Shown here: positions 27,401 to 38,749 of the stretch, piece after piece
How the letters are laid out: every line of letters starts with the position of its first letter
Numbering within the stretch: position 1 is the stretch's first letter
Source: Paenibacillus tundrae
GTDB taxonomy: Bacteria > Bacillota > Bacilli > Paenibacillales > Paenibacillaceae
Assembly: GCF_030812775.1 (NCBI RefSeq)
Contig: NZ_JAUSTI010000003.1
Span: 124,001 to 188,000 of the forward strand
DNA: 64,000 bases
Reading direction: 5' to 3'
Notes under the pieces: generated by a model
Databases searched by the model: none
Told to the model about the DNA's origin: nothing
The model's input: only the letters and a program-made list of their open reading frames with translations
Position numbers and translations under genes: made by a program

Positions 27401-27521
27401 TTGGACTAATTACACGCAGACCGATGACTATTCCTTCGCTAGTAGCCACTCCACATATGAGGATTGGTCTAAAGTAACTGGTTATATTGCTGGAAATCTG
27501 CAATGGGGGATTGAACCTTAG
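24435..27521 (+). CDS. Secreted xyloglucanase, GH74-X2-CBM3
   Basis: A 1028-residue exported enzyme. Signal peptide residues 1-31 (KLRV basic start, hydrophobic core, cleavage near TEA-AP). The GH74 double seven-bladed propeller fills about 36-770, with repeated D-x-G-x-T/S-W blades (STDRGDTWQ, SKDGGNTWTRIW, RSDDGGASWV). Likely catalytic Asp residues are D69 in ARTDIGGAYRW and D478 in GVGDVAGF. After a GGGG-type linker come an X2 domain (about 778-865) and a family 3 cellulose-binding module (about 878-1028, VRIEMYNAS to LQWGIEP). It cuts xyloglucan outside the cell while bound to cellulose. It stands alone with its own terminator and a cre-like site upstream. Confidence 0.95.
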   Translation: MKTFLGKLRVISLTLVVATASLGILVGTTEAAPSEPYQWKSVVTGAGGGFVPGIIFNESEKDLIYARTDIGGAYRWNPSNESWIPLTDFVGWDDWNKNGVDALATDPIDPDRVYMAVGTYTNSWDQNNGSILRSTDRGDTWQTTTLPFKVGGNMPGRSMGERLVIDPNDNRILYFGARSGNGLWKSTDYGVTWSKVTSFPNPGTYVQDPSNDYTSDIVGLAWITFDKTTGSSGQATQTIYVGVADQNQSIYRSTDAGTTWTAVPGQPTGFLPHHGVLDSDGSLYISYSDGVGPYDGEKGDVWKFNTTTGAWINISPVPSSSSDNYFGYGGLTVDAQNPGTLMVATLNSWWPDANLFRSKDGGNTWTRIWEFDGYPNRKMRYTQDISAAPWLTFGVNPAPPEVSPKLGWMIGDLEIDPFDSDRMMYGTGATIYGSDNLTNWDKDTKIDISVKAKGLEEIAVLDLISPPSGAHLISGVGDVAGFRHDDLDQAPATIFTNPNYASTESLDFAELSPGTMVRVGKADYSADPNARSIGLSSDGGTTWYKANAEPAGTAGGGTVAISADGNRLVWSTPDKGVYYSATSGNSWIASSGIPAQAKVISDRVNPNKFYAFAAGKIYVSVNGGVSFTTSAATGLPVDGNSDLDAVPGIEGEIWFAGGNEESGPYGLWRSTDSGASFSKLSNVEEADSIGFGKAAPGQDVVALYTIAQIDGTRGFFRSDDGGASWVRINDDQHQYARVTTITGDPRIYGRVYLGTNGRGILYADPVGGNNGGGGNPPVSNSSIHPSTAEFDLATEHQADISINLTLNGNTLSSIRVGNSTLTEGTDYTVLGSQVILSKTYLATLPVGKTTFRFVFSAGNDSNLNLNVKKTTTPHPEPTGTVRIEMYNASTAAMGSSIIPKFKLTNTGTTALNLEDVKIRYYYTINGNEPQNFFCDWATVGGANVTGTFSALPTPVTGADHVLEIGFTSTAGTLAPGQSTEIQTRFSKHNWTNYTQTDDYSFASSHSTYEDWSKVTGYIAGNLQWGIEP

Positions 27522-27540
27522 TAGGTAATCAAGGTAATAT

Positions 27541-27592
27541 AAGAAGTCCTGAGACGCCAAAATGTTTCAACTTGGCCGGGGCTTCTTTTTTT
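27541..27592 (+). terminator. Terminator of the xyloglucanase gene
   Basis: AAGAAGTCCTGAGACGCCAA folds with TTGGCCGGGGCTTCTT (with a bulge), then a run of seven T. Confidence 0.8.
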
Positions 27593-27716
27593 GTCGAAAA
27601 ATAGTGTAATATAGGTATATACTATAGGGATCTCTGGTACTTTTGACCTCAGAGGCAAAGGAGAATTATGGAAGCTTCATAGGATATAAAAAGAGGTGTA
27701 AATACACTGATTTTTG

Positions 27717-27767
27717 TGTAACCGCTAACACGTAACTGCGGCATACACGATATGAATAAGGTATAAT
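27717..27767 (+). promoter_or_regulatory. Perfect cre box and -10 upstream of yesN-type regulator
   Basis: TGTAACCGCTAACA (27717-27730) matches all 14 positions of TGWNANCGNTNWCA. A -10 TATAAT lies at 27762-27767 with no good -35. CcpA bound at the cre would sit just upstream of or over the -35 region. The rest of 27593-27810 shows nothing else. Confidence 0.65.
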
Positions 27768-27810
27768 TTGTAGAGATATAGAGGGAACACTAGATAAGGG
27801 GGTCGCGATC

Positions 27811-29361
27811 ATGAACCGGTTGTGTAAGGTATTGATTGTTGACGATGAATTTCTTGTAAGACAAGGGATTAAGCATCATATGAATTGGGAGGCCGAAGGC
27901 TTTCAGATCGTAGGCGAAGCCTCCAATGGTGAAGAAGGACTTGAGCAGGTTCGTATGCTGAATCCGGATATTGTTATTACCGACATTGTGATGCCTGTCA
28001 TGGATGGTGAGATGTTTGTTCGTACATTAAAAGCACGTCATCCACAGATCGAAGTAATCGTACTTAGCAGCTTTAGTGAATTTGAATATGTTCGCTCGAC
28101 CCTTCAGCATGGAGCGGCAGATTATATTTTGAAACCTAAATTGGATACGAATGAATTGTTAGAGGTGCTTCAGCGCACGGCGGGCAAAATTCCCGAATTG
28201 CAGTTTGAACCTTCGCATGATGGTTGGCGTCTTGGACAATTAATGGAGAAAATGCTCTCAGGCTTCACGCTCAGTGAGGATGAAGAGATGGATGTCGTCC
28301 AAGAGACGTTTCCGCACACGTGCTTCCGTCTGCTCGTGTTCCGACTTAAGGATTCCACTACGAAGCAGCATACGCTTATAGACAAAGAACAGATGACACT
28401 AGCGTTGAAGAGACATCTGCCAGATGTAGAGTGCGCGCTTGTACCAGCTGAAGGTGAGCTGCCAGTTGTACTACTTAATGTTGATCCTGTGAAGGATGAT
28501 TGGATAGTTGACCGGATCAAACATCTAGCTGTTGACCATGAAGCAGGGGAACCCGGTTCTTCTTGGGCGCTGAGCGATAGCTTTAGTTCTTTTGAAGCGA
28601 TGGGTGAAGTGTATCGGAATCATCTGGTCAAACTGATGGAGTATCGTTTTTATTTTGAGGATCGTCCTCTCTTGGTGTACAGTGAGCTTCCACCTCTGCA
28701 TCCAGCTGGTTATCAGTTTAATGTGAATATGTTCTTACAGCATATTAAACGCAATCGCACAGAGGCAGCGAGAGAATATTTGCAGGATCATGCGAAGACT
28801 CTTGGTAGAGACTATATTGCAGATGTGTTTGGCATTAAGTCTTTCCTCGGTAATCTCATCTTCAACGTGACGATCACTCTCTCAGATATGGATGTTCAAT
28901 CCAGCGCGTTAGAAGAGAGCAAGTACACATATTTCAAAAATGTAGACGGGTCAACCACGCTTCGTGAAGCGATAGATGTACTGGATTCATTCATGAGAGA
29001 AGTGCAAGCTTGTACTTCTGGTGAAGGTAGTCGTAGAAGTGATCCCAACATGAAGATGTTGTTGGAATATATGCATGAGCATTTTGACCGGCCCCTTGGG
29101 CTTGCTGACGTAGCGAAGCATTTTCATTTTAATCCATCGTACTTATCCAGTTATTTCTCTTCTCACAAAAAAGAAGGTTTTAACGAATATCTGAACAAAA
29201 TTCGAATTGAAAAGGCAGAGGAGCTTCTACGATCAGATGACGTGACTATCTCTGAGATCAGCAGCATGGTAGGTTATTCGGATCATAGTTACTTTTGCAA
29301 AGTGTTTAAAAAATTTACCGGACTATCACCAAGCCGATACCGGCGCAAATTCTGGGCTTAA
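27811..29361 (+). CDS. YesN-type response regulator with AraC output domain
   Basis: A 516-residue regulator. The N-terminal receiver (residues 5-122) has D11/D12, phospho-acceptor D58 in VITDIVMP, and the conserved Lys in ILKPKLD. The middle (about 130-400) is the poorly conserved linker usual for this family. The C-terminal AraC-type double helix-turn-helix spans about 412-516: LADVAKHFHFNPSYLSSYFSSH and ISEISSMVGYSDHSYFCKVFKKFTG. The sensor kinase gene follows 18 bp downstream. It very likely controls the sugar ABC transporter and GH2 genes next to it. A perfect cre site upstream suggests glucose repression. Confidence 0.93.
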   Translation: MNRLCKVLIVDDEFLVRQGIKHHMNWEAEGFQIVGEASNGEEGLEQVRMLNPDIVITDIVMPVMDGEMFVRTLKARHPQIEVIVLSSFSEFEYVRSTLQHGAADYILKPKLDTNELLEVLQRTAGKIPELQFEPSHDGWRLGQLMEKMLSGFTLSEDEEMDVVQETFPHTCFRLLVFRLKDSTTKQHTLIDKEQMTLALKRHLPDVECALVPAEGELPVVLLNVDPVKDDWIVDRIKHLAVDHEAGEPGSSWALSDSFSSFEAMGEVYRNHLVKLMEYRFYFEDRPLLVYSELPPLHPAGYQFNVNMFLQHIKRNRTEAAREYLQDHAKTLGRDYIADVFGIKSFLGNLIFNVTITLSDMDVQSSALEESKYTYFKNVDGSTTLREAIDVLDSFMREVQACTSGEGSRRSDPNMKMLLEYMHEHFDRPLGLADVAKHFHFNPSYLSSYFSSHKKEGFNEYLNKIRIEKAEELLRSDDVTISEISSMVGYSDHSYFCKVFKKFTGLSPSRYRRKFWA

Positions 29362-29379
29362 AGTCAGAAGGATTAGATC

Positions 29380-31149
29380 ATGAAGAAATGGATGAATCGT
29401 TTATCGAGCCTGGGATTATTCCCTAAATTATTTCTAGTAATGGTCGTCAGCATCGTTCTGGTCTCTGTGCTTATTCTGTGGACGACCATTCATATGTCAA
29501 CCAACTTATTTACAGATACGTTTAGCATCACGAACTCGAAGGTGCTTAGTCAGATTAAAACGAATTTTGAATCCTTTAATGATGCGATTGCGGCTGTAGC
29601 CAATAATGTAACGCAAAGTGGGGCGATCCGAGGATTCTTGTCCGAGGGAGATGGAGATTCCATCTCCATGGCCAAATCGTTCTATAATATGCGGGAGATC
29701 ATGAATCGTGTTCAATCTATAACGGAGTCATACGAAGTGGGGATTACAATCATAGGCATTAATGGGCGCAGTTATTCCACCAATCGTGCTCATCTCCAGA
29801 TGTCAGTGGATGAATTGAAGCAGGAGCCGATTACTGTGAAAGCAGCAGAAGCACCAAGTCGCCTTATTTTTGATGATTTTCTCAATGACACGGATTATGG
29901 CAAACAACAGATGATCGCTGCTACAAAGGCACTGACAGATCGAACGCGGAGTCGGATCTACGGAACGGTGTATGTCACTATGAGGGAAGATGCGTTCCGG
30001 CAGTTCTATGCCAGCTTTACAAGTCGAGGTAATGATGTCGTCATCATGAACGAAAAAGGCGAGATCGTGTCTTCTAATCGGGAGGATTGGATCGGAACAA
30101 CACAGCAGGAGTTGCTGTCTTACGCTCAGGAGATGAACGGAAGTTCCTCCAAAAACATTAATGCACGTGTAATGGGACAGGATAGCATCATTTTGTCCGA
30201 GTATCTGCCTTTCTATCGATTCTACCTGGTTAATGTGGTGGATAAAGATCTCGCTATGGGTCAACTCATCGATATGAAGACCGTAGCTCTTATCTGTGCT
30301 GCTATTGTAGTAGGTGCCTTAATTCTGGTATTCCTGATTACAAGTCAGATTACCAAGTCTCTGCGTAGATTGGTGAAGCAGATGTCCAACATTACGAAGA
30401 GTGATCTCGACAACTATATCCCGGTAAGTGGTAGTTACGAGAGCAAGCAACTAGGTCATGCGTATAACTACATGCTTGATGAACTCCATGATTACGTGGA
30501 TCAGTTAGTACAGACACAACGAGATCAGCGTAATGCAGAACTTGCGGCCTTACAGAGCCAGATTAACCCACACTTCTTGTACAACACACTCGCTTCTGTC
30601 AAAGTCCTAGTGCAGCAGGGCAATAAGGATCGCGCAGCAGAAACGATTAATGCACTTATTGGACTGCTACAGAATACGATCAGCGATGTAAGTGAGACGG
30701 TCACAGTCGAACAAGAAGTGGAGAATCTGAAGAACTACGTCTTCATCAATCACGTTAGATATGGAGGGCGGATCAAAGCAGCCTTCTATGTGGCTCCTGA
30801 TTGTAATCACTATCATGTACCTAAGCTCGTCATTCAGCCTTTTATCGAGAATGCCTTTTTCCATGGATTTATCAAGAAGGAAACAGGTACAATTCATGTC
30901 CTGGTCTCTAGAGCAGGCGAATCACTTATCTGCGAAATTATGGACAATGGTGACGGGATCGAAGGGCTTAATATGGGCGAGACGTTACCTAACCCGAAAA
31001 ATAACCGTCAACTATTCAGTGGTATTGGTATTCGTAATGTACACGACCGGATCGAGCTATTATATGGGGCACCCTATGGTGTCACGATTATGAGTAATGT
31101 GGGAGAAGGAACACGAGTTACCGTTACTCTTCCTTTGATTACGAACTGA
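29380..31149 (+). CDS. YesM-type sensor histidine kinase
   Basis: A 589-residue kinase. Membrane helices at about 15-38 and 301-322 enclose an extracellular CACHE-like sensor (about 40-298). A HAMP domain follows (323-375), then the His_kinase domain of the LytS/YesM class with H398 in QSQINPHFLYNTLAS. The HATPase domain ends the protein (VIQPFIENAFFHGF as N-box, DNGDGI, and SGIGIRNVHDRIELLYG as G2). It probably senses an oligosaccharide, perhaps through the solute-binding protein encoded next, and phosphorylates the YesN partner. It is in the same transcript as the regulator and ends at a strong hairpin. Confidence 0.94.
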   Translation: MKKWMNRLSSLGLFPKLFLVMVVSIVLVSVLILWTTIHMSTNLFTDTFSITNSKVLSQIKTNFESFNDAIAAVANNVTQSGAIRGFLSEGDGDSISMAKSFYNMREIMNRVQSITESYEVGITIIGINGRSYSTNRAHLQMSVDELKQEPITVKAAEAPSRLIFDDFLNDTDYGKQQMIAATKALTDRTRSRIYGTVYVTMREDAFRQFYASFTSRGNDVVIMNEKGEIVSSNREDWIGTTQQELLSYAQEMNGSSSKNINARVMGQDSIILSEYLPFYRFYLVNVVDKDLAMGQLIDMKTVALICAAIVVGALILVFLITSQITKSLRRLVKQMSNITKSDLDNYIPVSGSYESKQLGHAYNYMLDELHDYVDQLVQTQRDQRNAELAALQSQINPHFLYNTLASVKVLVQQGNKDRAAETINALIGLLQNTISDVSETVTVEQEVENLKNYVFINHVRYGGRIKAAFYVAPDCNHYHVPKLVIQPFIENAFFHGFIKKETGTIHVLVSRAGESLICEIMDNGDGIEGLNMGETLPNPKNNRQLFSGIGIRNVHDRIELLYGAPYGVTIMSNVGEGTRVTVTLPLITN

Positions 31150-31199
31150 ATAAATGGCGTTTAATCAATAGAATCATTGCTATCTCGCAGTGTTGTCTG

Positions 31200-31245
31200 A
31201 AGCCCCTCGTTCTCTGGAAGCGTTAGAGAATGAGGGGCTTTTATA
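31200..31245 (+). terminator. Terminator of the yesNM unit
   Basis: A perfect 16-bp stem, AAGCCCCTCGTTCTCT with its complement, has a 9-nt loop and is followed by TTATAT. It separates regulator expression from the transporter operon. Confidence 0.8.
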
Positions 31246-31507
31246 TGCTTTATTTAAAATGAAAATACACATTTGTAATATATCTAGATTGAAAAATTAC
31301 AAAATCAAAAGAAATTACAAAAAACTAAATTTAGTGCAAGCGGTTTCTGTAAAGGTTTTCATTGTGGTAATAAGATGACAAATCCGTACAAAATTATTAC
31401 TAACGAATGAAGATATGGGAATGATAAGATGAATACATCGGAAGCAACCGCTTTCAGAAAACGCAAACAAATTTACACACAAAGAGGTCGAAGGGGAGTT
31501 GAATGAT
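31246..31507. promoter_or_regulatory. Leader of the ABC-transporter operon with two cre-like boxes
   Basis: TGCAAGCGGTTTCT (31335-31348) and AGCAACCGCTTTCA (31443-31456) each match 12 of 14 cre positions and frame the likely promoter. The region is very AT-rich. A -10 cannot be fixed; GATAAGAT near 31423 is one option. The YesN binding site is presumably here too. The ribosome site is AAGGGGAG at 31491-31498. Confidence 0.5.
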
Positions 31508-32800
31508 TTGAAAAAAATGTGGGTATTGATGCTCGCTACAGTATTGTTATTGTCCGCATGTTCATCCGGCGGTGACGGAGGTTCTGCAGCTGGTGGTGGT
31601 GACGAGAAAGCAAACGAAATCACAATTTGGGCTTGGGACAAAGCATTTAACGTTGCAGCAATGGAAACTGCAAAAGAAGCATATGCAAAAGAAAATCCTG
31701 ATTTGAAAGTAAATATCATTGAGTACGCGCAAGCGGACATCATTCAAAAGCTGAACACTGGACTTAACTCCGGGACAAGCAGCGGTCTTCCAAACATCGT
31801 TCTGATTGAAGACTACCGTGCGCAAAGCTTCCTGAATGCATACCCTGATGCGTTCAAAGATTTGTCTTCCAACATCACAGCTTCCGATTTTGCAGATTAC
31901 AAACTCGGACCAACAGCTTTTGATGGCAAACAATACGGAGTTCCATTTGACTCTGGTGTTGCAGGTCTTTACTACAGAACAGACTTGCTTGAGCAAGCAG
32001 GTTACCAAGCTGCTGACTTGCAAGACATCACTTGGGATGACTACATCGAAATTGGTAAAGCTGTAAAAGAAAAAACAGGTAAAGAACTTCTTTCTCTTGA
32101 TCCAAATGACCTCGGAATCATTCGTATGATGATTCAAACAGCAGGCAAATGGTATTCAGCAGAAGATGGTAAAACACCTGACCTGGCAAACAATGCTGCT
32201 CTGAAAGAAGCTTTCACGACTTACAAAGCGATGATGGATGCAAACATTGTTAAATTGCACTCTGACTGGAGCCAATTCATTGCAAACATGAATAATGGTA
32301 GCGTAGCTTCAGTTCCTACTGGTAACTGGATTTCACCATCTATCCGTCAAGAAGCTTCCCAATCTGGCCAATGGGCTGTAGCTCCTATGCCGAAAATGGC
32401 TGGTCAACCAAACTCTGTACACGCAACAAACTTGGGTGGTAGCTCATGGTATGTAATGGACGTTCCTGGTGCAGATCAAGCAGCTGACTTTGTGGCAAAA
32501 ACATTTGGTTCTGACAAACAATTGTATCAAGATTTGTTGAACAACATCGGTGCAATCGGTACGTACAAACCAGCAGTTGATGGCGATGCTTATGCTAAAG
32601 CAGATGAGTTCTTCAGTGGACAAAAAATCTTCACTGATTTCGCTAAATGGACTACAGAAATTCCAAGCGTAAACTATGGTATCAACACTTATGCAATCGA
32701 AGATATCCTGGTTGTTGAAATGCAAAACTTCCTGAACGGCAAAGCGATTGACGACGTTCTGGCGGATGCACAAAAACAAGCTGAAGCACAATTTAACTAA
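31508..32800 (+). CDS. Sugar ABC transporter substrate-binding lipoprotein
   Basis: About 430 residues. TTG 31508 is chosen because it lies 9 nt after GGGGAG; TTG 31499 and ATG 31517 fit less well. The signal peptide ends in the lipobox L-L-S-A-C with C18 as the lipidated Cys. The rest is a family-1 solute-binding protein (MalE/UgpB type): ITIWAWDKAFN at the start, GLPNIVLIEDYR, and the hinge YGVPFDSGVAGLYYRTDLL. Codon choice (AAA, CAA, GTA, GCA) is strongly biased, as in highly expressed genes. It captures an oligosaccharide for the two permeases downstream; the ATPase must be shared from elsewhere (MsmX type), since none is encoded here. Confidence 0.93.
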   Translation: MKKMWVLMLATVLLLSACSSGGDGGSAAGGGDEKANEITIWAWDKAFNVAAMETAKEAYAKENPDLKVNIIEYAQADIIQKLNTGLNSGTSSGLPNIVLIEDYRAQSFLNAYPDAFKDLSSNITASDFADYKLGPTAFDGKQYGVPFDSGVAGLYYRTDLLEQAGYQAADLQDITWDDYIEIGKAVKEKTGKELLSLDPNDLGIIRMMIQTAGKWYSAEDGKTPDLANNAALKEAFTTYKAMMDANIVKLHSDWSQFIANMNNGSVASVPTGNWISPSIRQEASQSGQWAVAPMPKMAGQPNSVHATNLGGSSWYVMDVPGADQAADFVAKTFGSDKQLYQDLLNNIGAIGTYKPAVDGDAYAKADEFFSGQKIFTDFAKWTTEIPSVNYGINTYAIEDILVVEMQNFLNGKAIDDVLADAQKQAEAQFN

Positions 32801-32819
32801 GATATCCAAGGTAACTTAT

Positions 32820-32904
32820 AGAACCCAATGAAACATCGGAGCCATCTCCCATGTCCGGCACAAGTTGAACTGAACCGGACACGGCGAGAGGCTCTGTGGG
32901 TTCT
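32820..32904 (+). ncRNA. Stem-loop between binding-protein and permease genes
   Basis: AGAACCCA (32820) pairs with TGGGTTCT (32897-32904), GGAGCC with GGCTCT inside, and TGTCCGG with CCGGACA at the top. There is no T tail. Such structures commonly stabilise the upstream mRNA and lower permease expression relative to the binding protein. Confidence 0.6.
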
Positions 32905-32937
32905 ACCCATGTTCCATGGAGAGAGAGGAGCCATACT

Positions 32938-33837
32938 GTGAAAGCCATGAATACAGGAGACAGTCTCCAAAAGAAAAATAATTTGACTGGATGGGCTTTT
33001 GTTTTGCTGGCTGTTGTCGGAATTGTTGCATTTTACTTCTATCCGATGGTCCAAGCGCTGCTCTTATCTTTCAAGTCTGGTGTAGGAGCCAATCTTGAAT
33101 TTACGGGCCTTTCTAACTACAAAAGATTGTTCATTGATACAACGTTCCGTACAGCATTATTCAATACGTTCATTTACTTGATTATTCAAGTTCCTGTAAT
33201 GATTATTCTCGGTTTGTTTATTTCCGTATTGCTGAATGACAGCACATTGCGCTTCCGGAGCTTCTTCCGTACAGCGATTTTCTTGCCTTGTGTAACTTCA
33301 CTTGTAGCTTACTCTGTTGTATTCAAATATTTGTTTGCTCCAGACGGTATGGTTAACCAAGCATTAATGGGCTTGCACATTATTGGCGATCCTATTCAAT
33401 GGATTACAGACCCGTTCTGGGCTAAAATTACGATCATAATCGCCGTTACTTGGCGTTGGACCGGATATAATATGATTTTCTATCTGTCATCTTTGCAAAA
33501 CATCGATCAATCGATCTATGAAGCAGCAAGAATTGACGGAGCTAATGCATTCACTCAATTCTTCAAAATTACTGTCCCTTTGCTTAAACCGATTATCCTC
33601 TTCACATCGATCACATCAACGATTGGTACACTGCAAATCTTCGATGAGATTATGAATATTACCAAAGGTGGTCCAGGTAATGCGACCATGTCGATCTCAC
33701 AATATATCTACAACCTTTCGTTCAAATATTCACCAGACTTCGGTTATGCAGCTACAGTTTCGTATTCCATCGTAATTTTGATCATTATTTTGTCCATTAT
33801 CCAGTTTAAAGTGGCAGGTGATAATAAAAATGGCTAA
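32938..33837 (+). CDS. Sugar ABC transporter permease 1 (MalF/UgpA type)
   Basis: 299 residues from GTG 32938, preceded by GAGAGGAG at 7 nt; the frame is open upstream but without a site. Six membrane helices are visible (starting LTGWAFVLLAVVGIVAFYFYP). The EAA loop that contacts the ATPase is EAARIDGANAFTQFFKITVPLLKP, near residues 198-221. It forms a heterodimer with the next permease. The 3' end overlaps the next gene by 8 bp. It imports the oligosaccharide caught by the lipoprotein encoded upstream. Confidence 0.93.
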   Translation: MKAMNTGDSLQKKNNLTGWAFVLLAVVGIVAFYFYPMVQALLLSFKSGVGANLEFTGLSNYKRLFIDTTFRTALFNTFIYLIIQVPVMIILGLFISVLLNDSTLRFRSFFRTAIFLPCVTSLVAYSVVFKYLFAPDGMVNQALMGLHIIGDPIQWITDPFWAKITIIIAVTWRWTGYNMIFYLSSLQNIDQSIYEAARIDGANAFTQFFKITVPLLKPIILFTSITSTIGTLQIFDEIMNITKGGPGNATMSISQYIYNLSFKYSPDFGYAATVSYSIVILIIILSIIQFKVAGDNKNG

Positions 33838-34660
33838 AGCTAAAGCAAAACGGATTTTCACATACGTGTTCTTATCCATCGTCGCCTTTGTATCCATTTT
33901 CCCATTTTTCTGGATGCTGGTCAGTGCAACAAATGCATCAGTTGATGTAACGAAGGGTAGATTGCTGCCAGGTTCAGCTTTCCTTGATAACTTCAGCAAA
34001 TTGCTTGATTCGACAAATCTAGTGCAGGCTTTGGGGAACTCAGCTCTGATTTCAATCATCTCCACTGTGCTTGCATTGCTAATCGGCTCCATGGCTGGTT
34101 ATGGTTTCGAAGTATATCGCACGAAGTCCCGTGATATCGTGTTTAATATTCTATTGTTGTCCATGATGATTCCATTTGCAGCGATCATGGTACCACTATA
34201 TCGTATGTTCGCAACGATCTCTGGAGTTACTCCAGTTATCGGAATTAACACGATGGCAGCTGTTATCCTGCCAACGATTGCAACAGCGTTCCTGATCTTC
34301 TTCTTCCGTCAGAACACCAAAATGTTCCCGAAAGATCTGCTGGAAGCTGGTCGTATTGATGGTCTGAGTGAACTTGGGATCTTCCTGAAGATCTACATGC
34401 CAACAATGAAAACAACATATGCAGCAGCTGCAATCATTACGTTCATGAGCAGCTGGAATAACTATCTGTGGCCGCTCATTGTGTTACAGACACCTGATCA
34501 ACAGACCATTCCATTGCTGATCTCCAACCTCGGTGCAGGTTATGCTCCTGATTACGGAGTAATCATGACAGCGATTGTTATCGCAACACTGCCTACAGCA
34601 ATCGTATTCTTCATTATGCAGAAACATTTTGTTGCAGGTATGGTTGGTTCCGTTAAATAA
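33830..34660 (+). CDS. Sugar ABC transporter permease 2 (MalG/UgpE type)
   Basis: 276 residues from ATG 33830, with AGGTG 9 nt upstream, overlapping the previous gene. Six membrane helices; the EAA motif is EAGRIDGLSELGIFLKIYMPTMKT near residues 172-195. The terminal AGMVGSVK is typical of the family, where GxxxGxVK closes the last helix. It pairs with permease 1. No ATP-binding subunit gene follows; a GH2 beta-galactosidase gene does, after a leaky-looking hairpin. Confidence 0.93.
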   Translation: MAKAKAKRIFTYVFLSIVAFVSIFPFFWMLVSATNASVDVTKGRLLPGSAFLDNFSKLLDSTNLVQALGNSALISIISTVLALLIGSMAGYGFEVYRTKSRDIVFNILLLSMMIPFAAIMVPLYRMFATISGVTPVIGINTMAAVILPTIATAFLIFFFRQNTKMFPKDLLEAGRIDGLSELGIFLKIYMPTMKTTYAAAAIITFMSSWNNYLWPLIVLQTPDQQTIPLLISNLGAGYAPDYGVIMTAIVIATLPTAIVFFIMQKHFVAGMVGSVK

Positions 34661-34708
34661 TGAAAACAGCATAAGCTGTCCAATATGGACAGAGTGCAAG
34701 AAGAGGGA

Positions 34709-34745
34709 AGAGGACGCCAGAGATGGCGTGCCTCTGTCTTTCTGT
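34709..34745 (+). terminator. Weak hairpin before the GH2 gene
   Basis: AGAGG-a-CGCCA pairs with TGGCG-tg-CCTCT around GAGA. The tail GTCTTTCTGTTT is a poor T run, so it probably attenuates rather than stops transcription into the GH2 gene. Confidence 0.5.
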
Positions 34746-34802
34746 TTGTTTATGGAAATAGTTGTGTTGAGAGTATATAAAACAAGCAAATTTTCGTTCT
34801 AA

Positions 34803-37868
<3,066 letters not shown>

Positions 37869-37882
37869 TCAAAATAAGTAGT

Positions 37883-37917
37883 AAAGAGGTCTCCATCCGA
37901 TGGAGGCCTCTTTCTTT
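37883..37917 (+). terminator. Terminator of the transporter-lacZ operon
   Basis: AAAGAGGTCTCCATC pairs with GATGGAGGCCTCTTT (one G-T), followed by CTTT. Confidence 0.8.
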
Positions 37918-38017
37918 AGGTGTAGGCTAAGGCGGACGAACATTTTTCCATTGAAACCGTATCCAGACAAACTCGTATTAAATTAGATAGTAGACATCGC
38001 ATAATGGGGGGGATCAC

Positions 38018-38326
38018 ATGATGAGTAGAAAAGCGAAAACGGGAGTATGGGTTACTTCTTTAGCTGTACTAGGTATTATCGTGGGGTGCTTCATATGGTA
38101 TTTCAATACCGCTTCTGGAGAACGTGCACTCAAAACGATGAGATCGAATAATGCGGGTGGTCTTGAACGTGTAGTGAAAGTGTACAGCGATTCGGGTGAG
38201 TTGATCCATACGTACGAGGGCAAAATCGATCTACAAGATACGGAGTATGGCAATAAAGTATTATTTGATCTGGATGGTAAACGTATTGTTATCTATAATG
38301 CGACGGTAATCAGTGAGGAGAAGTGA
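38018..38326 (+). CDS. Small single-pass membrane protein of unknown function
   Basis: 102 residues starting at ATG 38018 or 38021 after a G-rich site. One N-terminal hydrophobic helix (residues 9-29) is followed by a small extracytoplasmic domain, predicted mostly beta strand, with ERALKTMRSNNAGGLERVVKVY and YEGKIDLQD. A Cys at residue 24 lies inside the helix but without a lipobox. I have the impression of similar short proteins in Firmicutes and their mobile elements but cannot name a domain. It is first of three small membrane-protein genes read in the same direction. Confidence 0.65.
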   Translation: MMSRKAKTGVWVTSLAVLGIIVGCFIWYFNTASGERALKTMRSNNAGGLERVVKVYSDSGELIHTYEGKIDLQDTEYGNKVLFDLDGKRIVIYNATVISEEK

Positions 38327-38379
38327 TGTAATTATTAATGTAACGGATGTAATCCCTTCTTCTGAGAGGAGGCATGGGT

Positions 38380-38664
38380 GTGAACACAGGAATAGTGCTG
38401 CTTACGATACTAGGCATGATTGCCTTTTACGGTCTGATTGGATATTTTCTGATCGGATATGTGGCTAGGAAAATCTGGAGGCACTCTTTAGATCGTTATC
38501 AAATTATACAGATTCTCCTTGTTCTATCCATCGTATTTGTCATTGTGCAAGCCATTCGATATCAAAGTTGGGCTTTGGCCTTACCTATAACAGGTATTCT
38601 GGTGCCTATGATTAGTATGATGACAACGTATAGGAGAAAACAAGCAAAAAAGAATATGGAATAA
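38380..38664 (+). CDS. Small membrane protein, paralogue of the next gene
   Basis: 94 residues from GTG 38380, 7 nt after AGAGGAGG; an ATG at 38374 sits on top of that site. Two or three hydrophobic segments (2-26, about 42-60, 65-80) with a basic tail RRKQAKK. The stretch YFLIGYVARKIWRHSLDRYQ aligns with YFFISLVSRKGFKRVLQKHE in the protein from 38750, and both continue with II-x-I and a Q-x-x-W-x-x-x-x-P pattern, so they look like diverged duplicates. The function is unknown. Confidence 0.65.
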   Translation: MNTGIVLLTILGMIAFYGLIGYFLIGYVARKIWRHSLDRYQIIQILLVLSIVFVIVQAIRYQSWALALPITGILVPMISMMTTYRRKQAKKNME

Positions 38665-38749
38665 ACATAAACGTCAAAGCAGATGGTAGAATTTTTATTT
38701 TATTGGTAAGATAGGGGGAATAGATGCGGAATAAGGCGGGAACTAAGAA

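Noticed and set aside
31562-32137. 191-codon minus-strand frame opposite the solute-binding protein gene
   Set aside because: Antisense to a strongly supported lipoprotein gene; Phe/Cys-rich translation typical of a shadow frame.
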